From the NCBI GenBank assembly GCA_032158125.1, contig JASKOT010000010.1, forward strand, positions 124,001 to 188,000: a DNA stretch of 64,000 bases. The letters run 5' to 3'. Position 1 is the first letter of the stretch. Every line of letters begins with the position of its first letter. Under the pieces are notes generated by a model. The model was given only the letters and a program-made list of their open reading frames with translations. It did no database searches and had not been told where the DNA came from. The translations under genes were made by a program, and so were the position numbers. Shown here in pieces: positions 32,180-42,123 of the stretch. The DNA comes from Papiliotrema nemorosa (taxonomy: Eukaryota > Basidiomycota > Tremellomycetes > Tremellales > Rhynchogastremaceae).

Positions 32180-32692
32180 GGTTGCGTCAGTGTGGAGGTC
32201 TGAGTATGTATTGCGCCAAGCAGGTGTGCAGAAGATTACAGTGTAACACTATCCTGAAACATATATAGTGAGAACTTGCACCGCGAGATGCTGCTTTTGC
32301 AACTGTGCATGAGCTTCCTGGTTCTTTGCTTTCGAATGCACTGGATCCCTTCAGACAGGAGGTTTATCTTATCTTGACGCAAGATCTTCCAGCAAACACT
32401 TCTCATCAGAAGCGTCATGACATCATCTCCCTACTCGTTTGGCTCAGAAAAGGAACAATCAACAAAAGCAGACATGCTGTACAGTGAGGCCGACATGCAG
32501 ATATCCTTTCCCGAAGCTTCACTGATACGACTCACGTCGCCATGTACTATGAGTACAGTATATAGCTCCCTGATGTCGACATCACTCCTGATCGCGCCCG
32601 ATATCTGGTGTATCCATGTCCGAACCGCTCATTGGCGCCACCATACCTACTGCACACCCGAGTGACTCCCGATCATGCGGACTGACACCTCA
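32180..32692. other. Array spacer with gene D promoter
   Basis: Contains the TATA-like sequence for gene D. The string GTACTATGAGTACAGTA near 32550-32565 resembles GTAC-rich strings at 33682 and 35851. No gene was seen. Confidence 0.45.
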
Positions 32693-33388
32693 TCACTCTT
32701 CCTTTTCCGTGGCACTGACACTTTGGGTCTCAGACTCGCTGGCGTCGGCCGCTGGGGATTTGTATGTGGGAATTCCGTTTCTGAAACCCGAGATACGAGC
32801 ACTGGCCGGGGCAAGCATACCAGTCCCAATGGTTGGTAACGATGAGCCAGATGCCCGGCCAAACTGTGGTGTCGTATCAGGGTTATCGGGGTCCGACATG
32901 ATCACCGTAGTAAGTCCACGGTCGCGTATCATCCAAGTGTTGCCACTCTGCGTGATGTCACTACCCAGAAGAGAGTGGGTATGCGTCTGCCTACCATTAT
33001 CCCGTCCGCCATTCGGAGCTGGACGTATAGTCCGATGTGATTGCATACGTACCTGCGTTCCATGCCCCCCTCTGCCATTCAAAGCAGTCGTGACGGGTCG
33101 AGGCGTTCGAGAATGTATCTGCGTGCGGTGCTCCTGTCCTTCACGCGATGAGGGAGTGCCACCATCACGAGTCCCGGCGACTGAGGTGATTTGAGGAGTG
33201 ATAGCCTGTCCTCCGATTATCAACGTCCTGGCAGGTTTGTGACAGACATTTGCGGTACGTGAGGTACACGTCCGTTCTCCTGTCCCGGAAGCACCGCCGT
33301 CAGTGACGTCTGCGGAGGCCTCGTCCGAGTTGTACGATCGGGGGACGGCGGCATTAATATCGTTCTGTGATAGCTGAGATGATGACAT
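32693..33388 (-). CDS. Array gene E: group-2 paralogue
   Basis: A 231-residue intronless protein of unknown function. The start at MSSSQLSQNDINAAVPRS (33388) fits the promoter spacing; the frame is open to an ATG at 33595. Most of the protein is Thr/Arg/His/Gly-rich and looks disordered, with repeated basic pieces such as HRTQIHSRTPR and RMQSHRTIRPAPN. A short conserved strand-rich part GNTWMIRDRGLTTVIM lies near residue 165. A weak TATA (GATAAA, 33493-33488) sits about 100 bp upstream. Confidence 0.5.
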   Translation of the reverse strand: MSSSQLSQNDINAAVPRSYNSDEASADVTDGGASGTGERTCTSRTANVCHKPARTLIIGGQAITPQITSVAGTRDGGTPSSREGQEHRTQIHSRTPRPVTTALNGRGGHGTQVRMQSHRTIRPAPNGGRDNGRQTHTHSLLGSDITQSGNTWMIRDRGLTTVIMSDPDNPDTTPQFGRASGSSLPTIGTGMLAPASARISGFRNGIPTYKSPAADASESETQSVSATEKEE

Positions 33389-34033
33389 TGTAAGCACTGG
33401 TAGCTTGTGGGTCGGGTCCGCTGCGATTGTGCGCAGAGGATATGTAAGTAGTGCTAGACTTTGCTGGGAACGGCACCTCATCCCACCTTTATCAGATTTT
33501 GAGCGAGGCCGAGGTCGCTTCACGATGTGGGTTTTTACCCGTTGAACAAAGGATATGACCCTGAAGAGCCAGCTTGAAAGGTCGATCGCCACCAATGGGC
33601 CTTCGCAAGTGTCCTAGATGTGTGTGTAATCTTCTCCCCTGCTCGTTGATATTTCAAAGCGCCCCGGCCAAAAGTGCCGGCAGAGTACTGTACTCAGATC
33701 GTACAGTAGGTGCAGTCTTGTGATTCAGTACATTATCCCATGACGCCCAGCTTGTATTACACGATAACCAATGGGTGACAGCCCATCCAAGTAGGCATAT
33801 ACTCTTTCGCCGAGCAGTTCTATGGGGCAAGAACAGCGAGATGCATGTATATCGTAGTAAACTTATCTCCCCCTCCGGAAGAGTGGCGCTCATCCCTTCC
33901 ACTTATTCAGTGCATGGCATCTGCTAGCATCCTGTGCTCAAACCTCCGATATCTCACAATGCCTGGTCACAGCTCAATACGGGGCGTACACAAGATTCTC
34001 CACTCCCCTGAGTGCGCGGCGCCGTGTCTAGCC
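33389..34033. other. Array spacer with gene E promoter
   Basis: Holds one AAAGGAT box (33548-33554), with ACCCGTTGAAC beside it as at pseudogene F, and a GTAC-rich patch at 33682-33708. A minus-strand frame (33654-33902) shows no family resemblance. Confidence 0.5.
33488..33554 (-). promoter_or_regulatory. Promoter module of array gene E (partial)
   Basis: GATAAA (33493-33488) in place of TATAAA, and one ATCCTTT box (33554-33548). The second box is altered to ACCTTTC. Confidence 0.4.
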
Positions 34034-34546
34034 TCACTCGCTACCGATGGAAGTACCTGGTGTGCTGTCATTCTCCGAAAGCGGGACCGGCTGACACACG
34101 ACAATGCTCCAGCTTGAGTCTCCACTTGAAATGCTGAATTTTGATTCCAGAACGCCTCCAATCGTACACTCATCTGAGTCATGGCGAATACGCCAATTAT
34201 CGCCGTCTTGAGGTTGGAAGATTAATCTTCCCCCGTCGAAGCTGGAGCAAAGTAGAGTGACCCTGCTGTGGTCTCTATCATGCCTGACGCCGTAGAGTAT
34301 CGATTCTTGCGTGTTATGAAGAAGGATCAGAGAACGGTCTGGCACCCACTCTTATAAGGCTCGTCTCTTTTCTTCAGTGCCAACCGGGAAGAAAATCCCT
34401 TCGAAGCCGGTGAAAGGTGAGCCCGGACTAGAAAGCTGGGTATCCACTGTCGCATCCGATGCTGTTGCTGGTTCACTTTCGCTGTCGGTTACGGCGCTCT
34501 GCCCATTGCGGCTGTCGAAATAGTCCTGGGGCCCTAGGGCTGGCAT
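34034..34546 (-). pseudogene. Array copy F: group-1 paralogue interrupted by an in-frame stop
   Basis: Reading from ATG 34546 (MPALGPQDYFDSRNGQSA), the frame meets TAA at 34354-34352 and then stays open in the same frame to 34034. The stop falls inside the conserved domain: the flanking residues EEKRRAL and EWVPDRSLILL align without a gap to EEWNSVRTDLQSPSLVIF of gene B. The next part (ILYGVRHDRD) matches gene C (VLYGVRRFGD). I found no GT-AG intron that removes the stop and keeps the frame. A point-mutated pseudogene is most likely; a sequencing error cannot be excluded. Its upstream AAAGGAT boxes are intact. Confidence 0.6.
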
Positions 34547-35213
34547 GTCTATGTGTGTATGCTGAGCGCTGATGCAGTATGGAGGCTTCAGGTGAGGCAG
34601 TCACTTGTATATGAAGTCCATCAATGTGAGGGCCCTTGGGCGTTTTCGTCGGCTTCACCCGTTCTACAAAGGATGTTTCCCAAAAAAGGACAGAAAGGAT
34701 GTTGTATGAGTTTGATGTTCTGGAAAATCGTAGCCTTCGCGACAAGTATGCCTAGGTTTTCTCATAGTTCAGGAAAGAGAGGGTGCCTATCCCGAGCACG
34801 CAGGCGCCTGAGCCCCGCGTCGCCCCCTTGTTGATCATATTGACTACTCGAGGGTGAGAAGCTCTCCCTTGATCGACCAAGATCTACGGCCGAAAGCTCG
34901 AATCCTCGCAACGTACTGAACGCCCAGAGTGTTTGCAGAGACCGCACGAAGAGAGTGATGAGGTACCACTGACAATTGCAATGAAATGACACGGTCTGCA
35001 GTCGAGATAGAGCTCTCAGTGTGGATGCGGCATCGCTTAAGCGTTGAAGGAGACGCCTGACGGGCCCAAACGTATCGCGGGGCTCTAGAACATCTTCGAC
35101 CTGTCTCAACGACGATGCATATGGACTACGCCATCCTACTCTCCAAAACAGCTTTCCTTGATCGAGAGGTCACATGGCATCGCGAACCCACGCTGAGTTG
35201 GCTCACAGCCATC
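34547..35213. other. Array spacer with copy F promoter and an LRR-like remnant
   Basis: Contains paired AAAGGAT boxes (34668-34674 and 34694-34700). A minus-strand frame at 34762-35109 has leucine-rich text (LRALSRLQTVSFHC, LITLFVRSLQTL, FSTLRGFELS) and could be a fragment of an F-box/LRR gene. Confidence 0.4.
34668..34700 (-). promoter_or_regulatory. Paired ATCCTTT boxes upstream of copy F
   Basis: Boxes at 34700-34694 and 34674-34668, 26 bp apart and about 122-148 bp before the ATG, with the flanking GTAGAACGGGTGAA similar to gene E. Confidence 0.5.
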
Positions 35214-35783
35214 TCACGCTGGTCCATCCGCGACTGGAGCCGCCTGGTGTATGTTCTGCTGCACTGACCCAAAGGTCTTCACATACTCGCCTTCACGTAC
35301 CATACCCATGGTACCATTCTCCTGCTTCCCCCAGAAGTATCGCGACTCTGAAGAGCCCTCAGAACCGATCAACAAGAGGGTCCCCTCTTCTGGCGGATTT
35401 CTTGCTGTGAATTCTTTACATTCATCCTCAGTGCCAAAACGTCGACCTGTCACTACGACCGGATAGAGGCCTCCCTGTAGCATGGTAACTTGTGTGTACT
35501 CACCGCGACCGCGAGCGATGAGCCAGGTCGTTCCCACAGGGGCAGTTCTTTCTTCATTGCGAACCGTCGCCCAGCTTACTGATGGCATGGGAACCCCGTC
35601 GGCAGGTTCAACCTCGTCTCGCTGATCAAGGTCCTGACTGTCCACCGCGTTCCCATCCGGAAGTCTTGGCAGTGTAGACCTATTCTCCGTATCGTTGTCC
35701 GCTCCTGACCCATTGCTCACGTTCATCATCGATTCCTCTTCCTGGTCTGGGAATAATAAAGGCATGATCGACCAAGCTCCCAA
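35214..35783 (-). CDS. Array gene G: group-2 paralogue
   Basis: Up to 189 residues, intronless, function unknown. Possible starts are 35783, 35765 (MPLLFPDQEEES) and 35729 (MMNVSNGSG). The TATA-like TATATC at 35797-35792 favours one of the inner ATGs. After an Asp/Asn/Glu-rich leader, the conserved part reads VGTTWLIARGRGEYTQVTML and continues VVVTGRRFGTEDECKEF. This is longer than in D and E, so G may be closest to the full-length group-2 form. It ends in GMVREGEYVKTFGS and an Ala/Pro tail. No targeting signals were seen. Confidence 0.55.
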   Translation of the reverse strand: MGAWSIMPLLFPDQEEESMMNVSNGSGADNDTENRSTLPRLPDGNAVDSQDLDQRDEVEPADGVPMPSVSWATVRNEERTAPVGTTWLIARGRGEYTQVTMLQGGLYPVVVTGRRFGTEDECKEFTARNPPEEGTLLLIGSEGSSESRYFWGKQENGTMGMVREGEYVKTFGSVQQNIHQAAPVADGPA

Positions 35784-36164
35784 GGGTAGTTGATATAATC
35801 GCGGCGGAGATCAGTGAGTGGCAAGCTTTGAAATGCGCCAAATTGTTTGACGTACTGTACCGTACGAGTACGGTAAATGTACTGTAATCCGTGAGTGGCG
35901 AGCGAAGGCGAATGAGCTGTCTGCACAAGGGAGAGGGAGGAGGCCCAAGGCTTCGCGGTATGACAGGATCATATATTGCGCATATCAATCTTGTCTCCTG
36001 CCTTTGGGCATTGCGCCTTTTGGAAGACACCCTTTGTGTCGTCTATAGCACGATTGCGCCTCGTGCGTGTTAGACAGAACTCCACACCTTTGAAGCCCGA
36101 CTCTGAATAAAGACGTTCAGTCGTCATGCTTCCCTGTTGAAACGTCTACATGTACTATAATGAG
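35784..36164. other. Spacer at the right edge of the array
   Basis: Contains a near-palindromic GTAC-rich patch at 35851-35890 (core TACCGTACGAGTACGGTA). No gene was seen. Confidence 0.45.
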
Positions 36165-39113
36165 CTATCCCGCGCCTGTCATGCAAGAGCAATAACTCCT
36201 ATCCTCCGAGCCTTCCACTTGGACGACCAACTCGGTCAATCCTCTGATTCTATCCTTCAAGACCTTTTCGACCCTCGCCACTACTCGCTCTGCATTGGCA
36301 TATATCGTATGGTCTTTTCGTTCGCTGTTCGAAGGCTGTTTGAAAGAGTCGATCGTCGAAGGGGATGGCGCGAGTTGGATGTGTATCGAACCGGACAATT
36401 CGCCTTCGCACCTCGGCCAAAAGCGAGGCGAGGCATAGTTTGCCACCCCATTCACGGACGAAAGCTGACCATGAGCTGTATAGCGACGATGACTCACCTC
36501 TGAAAGCGCAGCGCGGATCTGCTCCTCACTGTCTGATCCAACATCCAGACAGAGTACTTTGCCAGAATCGATGACCAGCGGTATGACAGACGCCATGATC
36601 AGACCCGCGATGAATAGACTCGCCAATGGGTCGAAACCAGTCCAGCCTGTCCAGCGGATCAGGAGCGTGGAGATGATGACTCCAACACTACCAAGCGTAT
36701 CCTACCCGTGAGCAAAGACCAGGATTGATGGACACTCACGGCAAGAACATGCAAGAACACACCTCGCATGTTGTGGCTGTGTGCGTGGTCATGCGAGTGA
36801 TGATGGCCGCCGTGAACGTGATCGTGCGAGTGAATGTGCTGATGATCGTGAATATGAGTGTGCTGATGGGTATGGGAGTTGGCATGGGAATCATCATGGT
36901 GGGTATGGCTATCTGTCGAAGGGTGTCCGTGATCGTGATGATAGTCATGATTGTCGTGGTCATGGTCGTGACTACAAACATCCGAATGCTGATGTGCCAC
37001 GAGAGTATGCGCAGTGCCGGATGAGCGCTTTCGAGCCATATGAGCTGATGCGGGATGAGTCTCGCGGTCATGAGAAATCTACCGTATCAGTCTGATCCCA
37101 CAGGCTGACCCACAGATGATGTAGAGCTCGAGTGCTCATGTTTGTGCTCGCTGTGATGAGAATGTCCATTCACCATTCTATGCTCCTCCTGCACTTCAGC
37201 AGAGGTCACAAATCGAGACCCACCTTCTTCTCGTGCACATGATGAGAGTGGGCGTGGGAATGACCGTGTCCGTGATCGTGCCCGTGACCGTGTCCATGGT
37301 GATGGTGTCCGCCGGTTGCGTACATTCCCCATAGGTTGATGGCCAGACCGATCGAAGAGACAAGCAAGAGTTGACGAGTCTCCATCTCTGGCGGGTCGAG
37401 ACTGTTCGGGTCAGGACCGGCGAGATTACGGACGCAATGCTCACACTCTCTGTATCGCCTCAAAGATGATGAAGATGGAGATGAGTATGAGGAAACAACC
37501 TGGGTAATCAGTCGCAATCCCATGAGAACACTCACCATTGGCGAAACCACTCAGAGTCTCAACTCTCGCATACCCATATGTATACCTGCCATCGGGTTTC
37601 CAGGTCGCTGCAACAGACGCCCATAGTCCGACCGCCAATCCCAAGCAGTCGAACAGCATGTGTATGGCTGAGACTTCAGCTCGAGCAGTTGGGCAAATCA
37701 CTTACAATCTGATATGAGTCCCAGTGAATTCGTCAAGACTCCATATGCCATCTGCACACCCATATAGGCCAGATTCAGCAGAAGAAAATAGAAAATCTTG
37801 GAAGACGTCGGGGTGCGCAGGATCGTCTGAAAATGTGGACGCCAAGTGGGAGGTAGAAGACTGATGGCGGACCAATATCCCGCCGAGGTACTCGGCATGC
37901 TCCATGCTGGGTTATCGGAGGACGTTTTTAAGCGAGATCCAGCGAGGAATATGCTGGACAGGAGGAGAGGAACGGCGATCAATGCGTCTGAGCGGGTAGG
38001 TGCGGGAGGTAGGGCGAAAAATTGGATAGCGGCTGTGGCAAGGAGCATAGTGATATAATCTCTGGGAGTCTGGACAGCGGGGCTGATCCTATTGCCGGAT
38101 GAGAGGGCTGGGAGATTGATAAAGCGGGATAAGGCAAAGATAATACCGGCGAATAGGAGGTGAGCGTTCGGCTTTGCGATGTTGGGTACAGGGACTGCTA
38201 TTATGTCCTGGACATCAGCTTGACCATGCAAGTCTCGAGCAGCTCACAGAGTACCACTCAAGGCCGACGTAAAGCAGGGCGTATATGCCGGCAAATACAT
38301 TGACAGTCGCCGAGGATGGTGCGTTGATCTTGTCCTTGGTCGAAGCGCCATTTCGCAACCGGCGCGAAAGATTGTTCAAGGAGCAGGAAGAAATGATTAG
38401 GATTGCTGCGATGGTAAGGTGAGCTGCAGAATCAGCACTGGTCAGTTCCATCGTCGAGTCGAGCTCACGAAACGTCGCATGGGTGTAACAGATGAAGGTC
38501 GTAGAGAGGATGCTAGGTATTAGGGTGATAATCTGACCGTCAGCGAGACCTCGAACTGGCTCCTTCGAGATCTTCTCACGTTTGAAAGACTCCATATGCC
38601 TGAAGAGGTCCATAGGGTACAGGACGACAGGAATATAACCGTACTGACATCAGCTGAACCTTGCCGGAAGACCCACCGTAACGGGCCATACTGTCCCAGG
38701 GCTGCAAAGAAAGATACAGATTGCAGAGCAAGCACCATGCCCATCATCAGAGCCTCCTGCAGACGTTAGCATCCCCATAGGTCTCTGGTGAACCCTTCAT
38801 AACTACTTACTGTGGTGATTGATCGCCGGAGACTTAGCCCATCTTTTCGCCGACCTTTCCGCTTCCACCTGCTCCGTGTATCGCTCCATATCCTCCAGAA
38901 CCAGTATCCCAGAACGCACCATCCTTCCCCTCCACCTGTATCTACACTCCTACTACTATCGATCCATTTCCGAGCCGTAGTCATGGCCAATGCGGCGAGA
39001 ATCAACCGGGAGGTAGGGATGGTGGAAGAAATCTCTCGAAGCGACGCCGTAGAGCGCGGTCTGCGCGATGCAAGAGAGCTGGAACCTCTGCCTCTGTAGT
39101 CTGACGACTGCAT
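36165..39113 (-). CDS. MSC2: MSC2/ZnT5-type zinc transporter (cation diffusion facilitator)
   Basis: Thirteen exons: 39113-38811, 38756-38677, 38643-38580, 38532-38469, 38423-38248, 38207-37706, 37667-37536, 37499-37445, 37401-37224, 37188-37110, 37044-36740, 36701-36498 and 36464-36165 (2442 nt, 813 residues). The long N-terminal half has extra membrane segments, as in Msc2 and ZnT5. The CDF core carries the metal-site motifs SDSIHMLFDC and HVLADTLGSVG. Between helices 4 and 5 lies a very long His/Asp/Gly loop spread over three exons (for example HHHHGHGHGHDHGHGHSH). Yeast Msc2 works with Zrg17 to bring zinc into the ER. The junction 37110/37044 in the loop is the least certain. The soluble C-terminal domain ends ELVVQVEGSEDRSYCSC. 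Confidence 0.9.
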
Positions 39114-39509
39114 CTCTCCGTCTGGCCCTTACAGGCTGGTCGAGCCGCAAAGGTATGGTCGAGAAAAGGTGATTATGTACCAGGTGACGTCGAGTTTATT
39201 GTCGCGAATTGACTTCTTTGCGATCGATTCAAGGTTGCGCGTCGCAGGTGGCGGCGATCTCACCTTGGCACAACCACCACTCAGCCTCGCAGTGCTCCTG
39301 TACATGTATAGATGCATGATGTACGAGAGGCTATGCCATCTCGTGTGATTGCACCACCATATTCGACTGCTTAAAAGAGCTGAGCAAGGGACCGTTCTAT
39401 GTACAAGCCAAATGTCTCAATCCGACAGCCTGCCCCGTAAGTGGGAGCCGCCAAATTCCGTATACGCGAAGCAGAGGGATATAGAAGTACAGAAGAGGCT
39501 GTGTAAGAG
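39114..39509. other. Intergenic region
   Basis: About 400 bp between two minus-strand genes. Only short frames; nothing recognised. Confidence 0.5.
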
Positions 39510-41821
39510 CTAGAGAGACTGTTCCTGAAGTTGGGAACTTTGGTCGTAGGCAAAGCGTGATAAGGAAGAATTGCTTTGTCGAGAAGCGGTCTTTCGAGAC
39601 CAAGCCTCTCGCCAATCTTCCTCTGGTTCCGGCTCGAATCGAGTCTGACTGGACGTCAGAGGCGAAGCCGGATACCGACGTGGATGAGTCGATTCTTGAA
39701 GATAGTCTCTCGCTTGTCCTTGTAGACCAATGCTTGCTTTGAGTTGATTATGAAATCCTTCCTGCTCGGAAACAGCTTTGGCCTCGGTGACGAAGACGGG
39801 TCGATTGTTCGAACTGCTGCTTTGGCTGGAAATTGGAGCGGGTCGGAACCAGTTTGCCCTGGAGCTATGAGTCGATGAGGGTACCTTATTGGAACTCCTT
39901 GAGCTCTGATTCGCTTGAAACGCCTGGGAGGGGAGCCGGAATGGACCCGAAGATTTGACCTTTTTGTGGGTCTCATCCGAGGTTCTTGCTTCGACCGGGT
40001 TCAGCGTGTTCCATTCTTCCCGGACCGCTGGCTTCCCTTCCGGGGACATTGGTCGGTAAGGCTTGACTGTAGCCAATCGGCGATGAAGCTTCGCCAGTCG
40101 AGGGGAAGTGTGCTTTGTGACTCGCTTGTGAGATGTAGGAGGAGTGTCAGGACTGAGCTCTCGCTTTGAGTATTGGGTACTGTGAAGACCTGACTGCATC
40201 AGTTCTGCATAGATGACACTACACACCTGAGTTATATTGGTCACCGGGCGGATCAGTCCAGTGTGCTTGGGGGACTGTGGAAAAATGAGACCGCGCAGGG
40301 CCGATATATTGGGGCACGTTAACCTCCCAGCCATTTCCATATTCGGCGATCCGTTCGAGCATATCGATGTGATCTTGATGGAAGTTTCCGGCTCGTGCGG
40401 GCTGAGGGTTAACATAGTCACTTTCATAGTTGTATCGTTCCAGAGGTGAGCTGTAGGGCAGTGCACTGGAGGAAGTTTCGAAGCTATTGTTACCTGCGGG
40501 CGGGAGGGCGACTCGAGTGATGGTGGATGAAGTTGCCAGATCACTGCTCTGTGCTTGATCTCTTGCACTTCGCAATTGAGCGTTTTGAGCCTGAAGCCGC
40601 TCCCGTAAGGCCGCCATCTTCCTGACTTGCTCCCGGATGACAGGATCCTTGGGTTCTTCTGTTTCGGATTCATCGATATCGCTGGGAAGGTCTTCTTCCT
40701 CGCTCAGTACAATCGGGTCCGAGAATTCTGCAGAGTTTTCTGTAGGGTGAGGGATGTCATTCACGCGATGACTGATAGGCTTGAGATTATCGATTCGCGC
40801 ATTGACGGCAGTCTTGCTTTCTTGCTTCGCTCGATCTCGGCTCTTCCGTTGCGCTTCCTGCATGTCCTTTTCCGCTCTGTTCACCACCCCCTTGAACAAG
40901 ATATCAAGATCAGGTAGCTTCTCGTCATCTGAGTCATCTTCGAGGTCGATGAGTGGGAAAGGGGCAGGTCGATTGTTGGCAGGTAGTGTCTTCTGCCTCT
41001 CCAAGCCCTGTATAATGGGGAAATTCGATGTGGGACCCGCTCCCGCCGCTTGACATGAGTCCAGCATCCCCTTCTGGAGAGAGTGACTCACGAATACGCC
41101 CAAAGACAATCTTCCCGCCGTCTTTGTCTTCCTCCTTCTGCTTTCCTTTGCCTTTGCCCTTTGCAGCAGCACCAGCTGTGCTAGATCTTGCAGGCGGCTT
41201 CCTTTTCTTCTTCTCTTCTCCTTCTGCATCCTTCTTCCCCTTGCCTCTCTTCTTCCCCATCTCCTTAGCCATCATCTCGTCTGCGCTTTGCGATAGACTC
41301 TTCTTCGGAGCTTTTGGAGCAGCCGCAATTACCGGAATGCCTTTACTTGTCCATCCTCCCCAGCTTGCCTTTTTTGATTGGGGTTTGTCGTCATTCGTGA
41401 GCGCTCCAAGGACCTTCCCAGGTTGTTTCGAAGTAAGATTCCTTCCTCCGGGGTTGGGATCTGCCACGGGTATACTCCCTCCAGACCGAGCAGGAGCGTG
41501 GACGGGTCTTGAAGGGGGTTTGCTTTTGGCTGGTAAATGGATCGTCCATCCCTTTTCGGTGGCAGATCGACTTGGCTCGTCTTCTTGAGGCGTTTCGCTT
41601 CTTCTCGATCCATTGATGATAGCTCGACGGAAGGGGTTTTCCTTGTATGGAGCAGGATCGTACCGACTGTGAAAATCGAGGTTCTTGTTAACTTCCGCCT
41701 CTCGACTTCGGGCGAGACGTTCATATGGGGTAGTATCATCATCGTCATCATCGTCACTGGCATCAGAGGAGGAAGTGGGGTCAGGGTTGACGAAGCCTTT
41801 GCTGAAAATGGCTTCGGGCAT
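39510..41821 (-). CDS. Unrecognised long disordered, charged protein
   Basis: Exons: 41821-41092, 41048-40225 and 40193-39510 (2238 nt, 745 residues). I do not recognise it. The start MPEAIFSKGFVNPDPTSSS is followed by an Asp run (DDDDDDD near residue 22). There is a strongly basic Lys/Gly region (EMGKKRGKGKKDAEGEEKKK) and an acidic patch (EEEDLPSDIDESETEE). A predicted helix (REQVRKMAALRERLQAQNAQ) sits mid-protein, and a Ser/Arg/Gln-rich tail ends RFAYDQSSQLQEQSL. The composition suggests a nuclear protein. The gene is divergent from TAF5, 302 bp away. No enzyme motif was seen. Confidence 0.65.
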
Positions 41822-42123
41822 CTCGACAGAGGGCCCAGTCGAGAGAGATATCAATAGATGATTTCTATAGCTACAGAGAGAACTCTGTGAGAGAATAAGA
41901 GCATGCACAGCGGGAAGGAGATCGGGAACGAAGAAGAAGAAGAACAAGAAGAAGAAGACGGACGTCCAGGATGCGCGTGAAGGGCGATAAGTTACGTAAT
42001 CATTCCTCGTTGCGAGACTCACCCTTCCCCTCTTGGTCTTTGTTGAACTCATTTCTTGATACTCCATCCCGTGCATCCGACCCCCGGTGAGGCAGCTTTG
42101 CGCGGCTAAAGCGCCCTTCAGTC
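41822..42123. other. Divergent promoter region before TAF5
   Basis: Contains a purine-rich GAA/AAG tract at about 41930-41960 and no gene. Confidence 0.5.

Noticed and set aside
34034..34345. Separate gene starting with GTG at 34345
   Set aside because: GTG starts are not expected in a fungal nuclear gene, and the frame continues array copy F past a stop.
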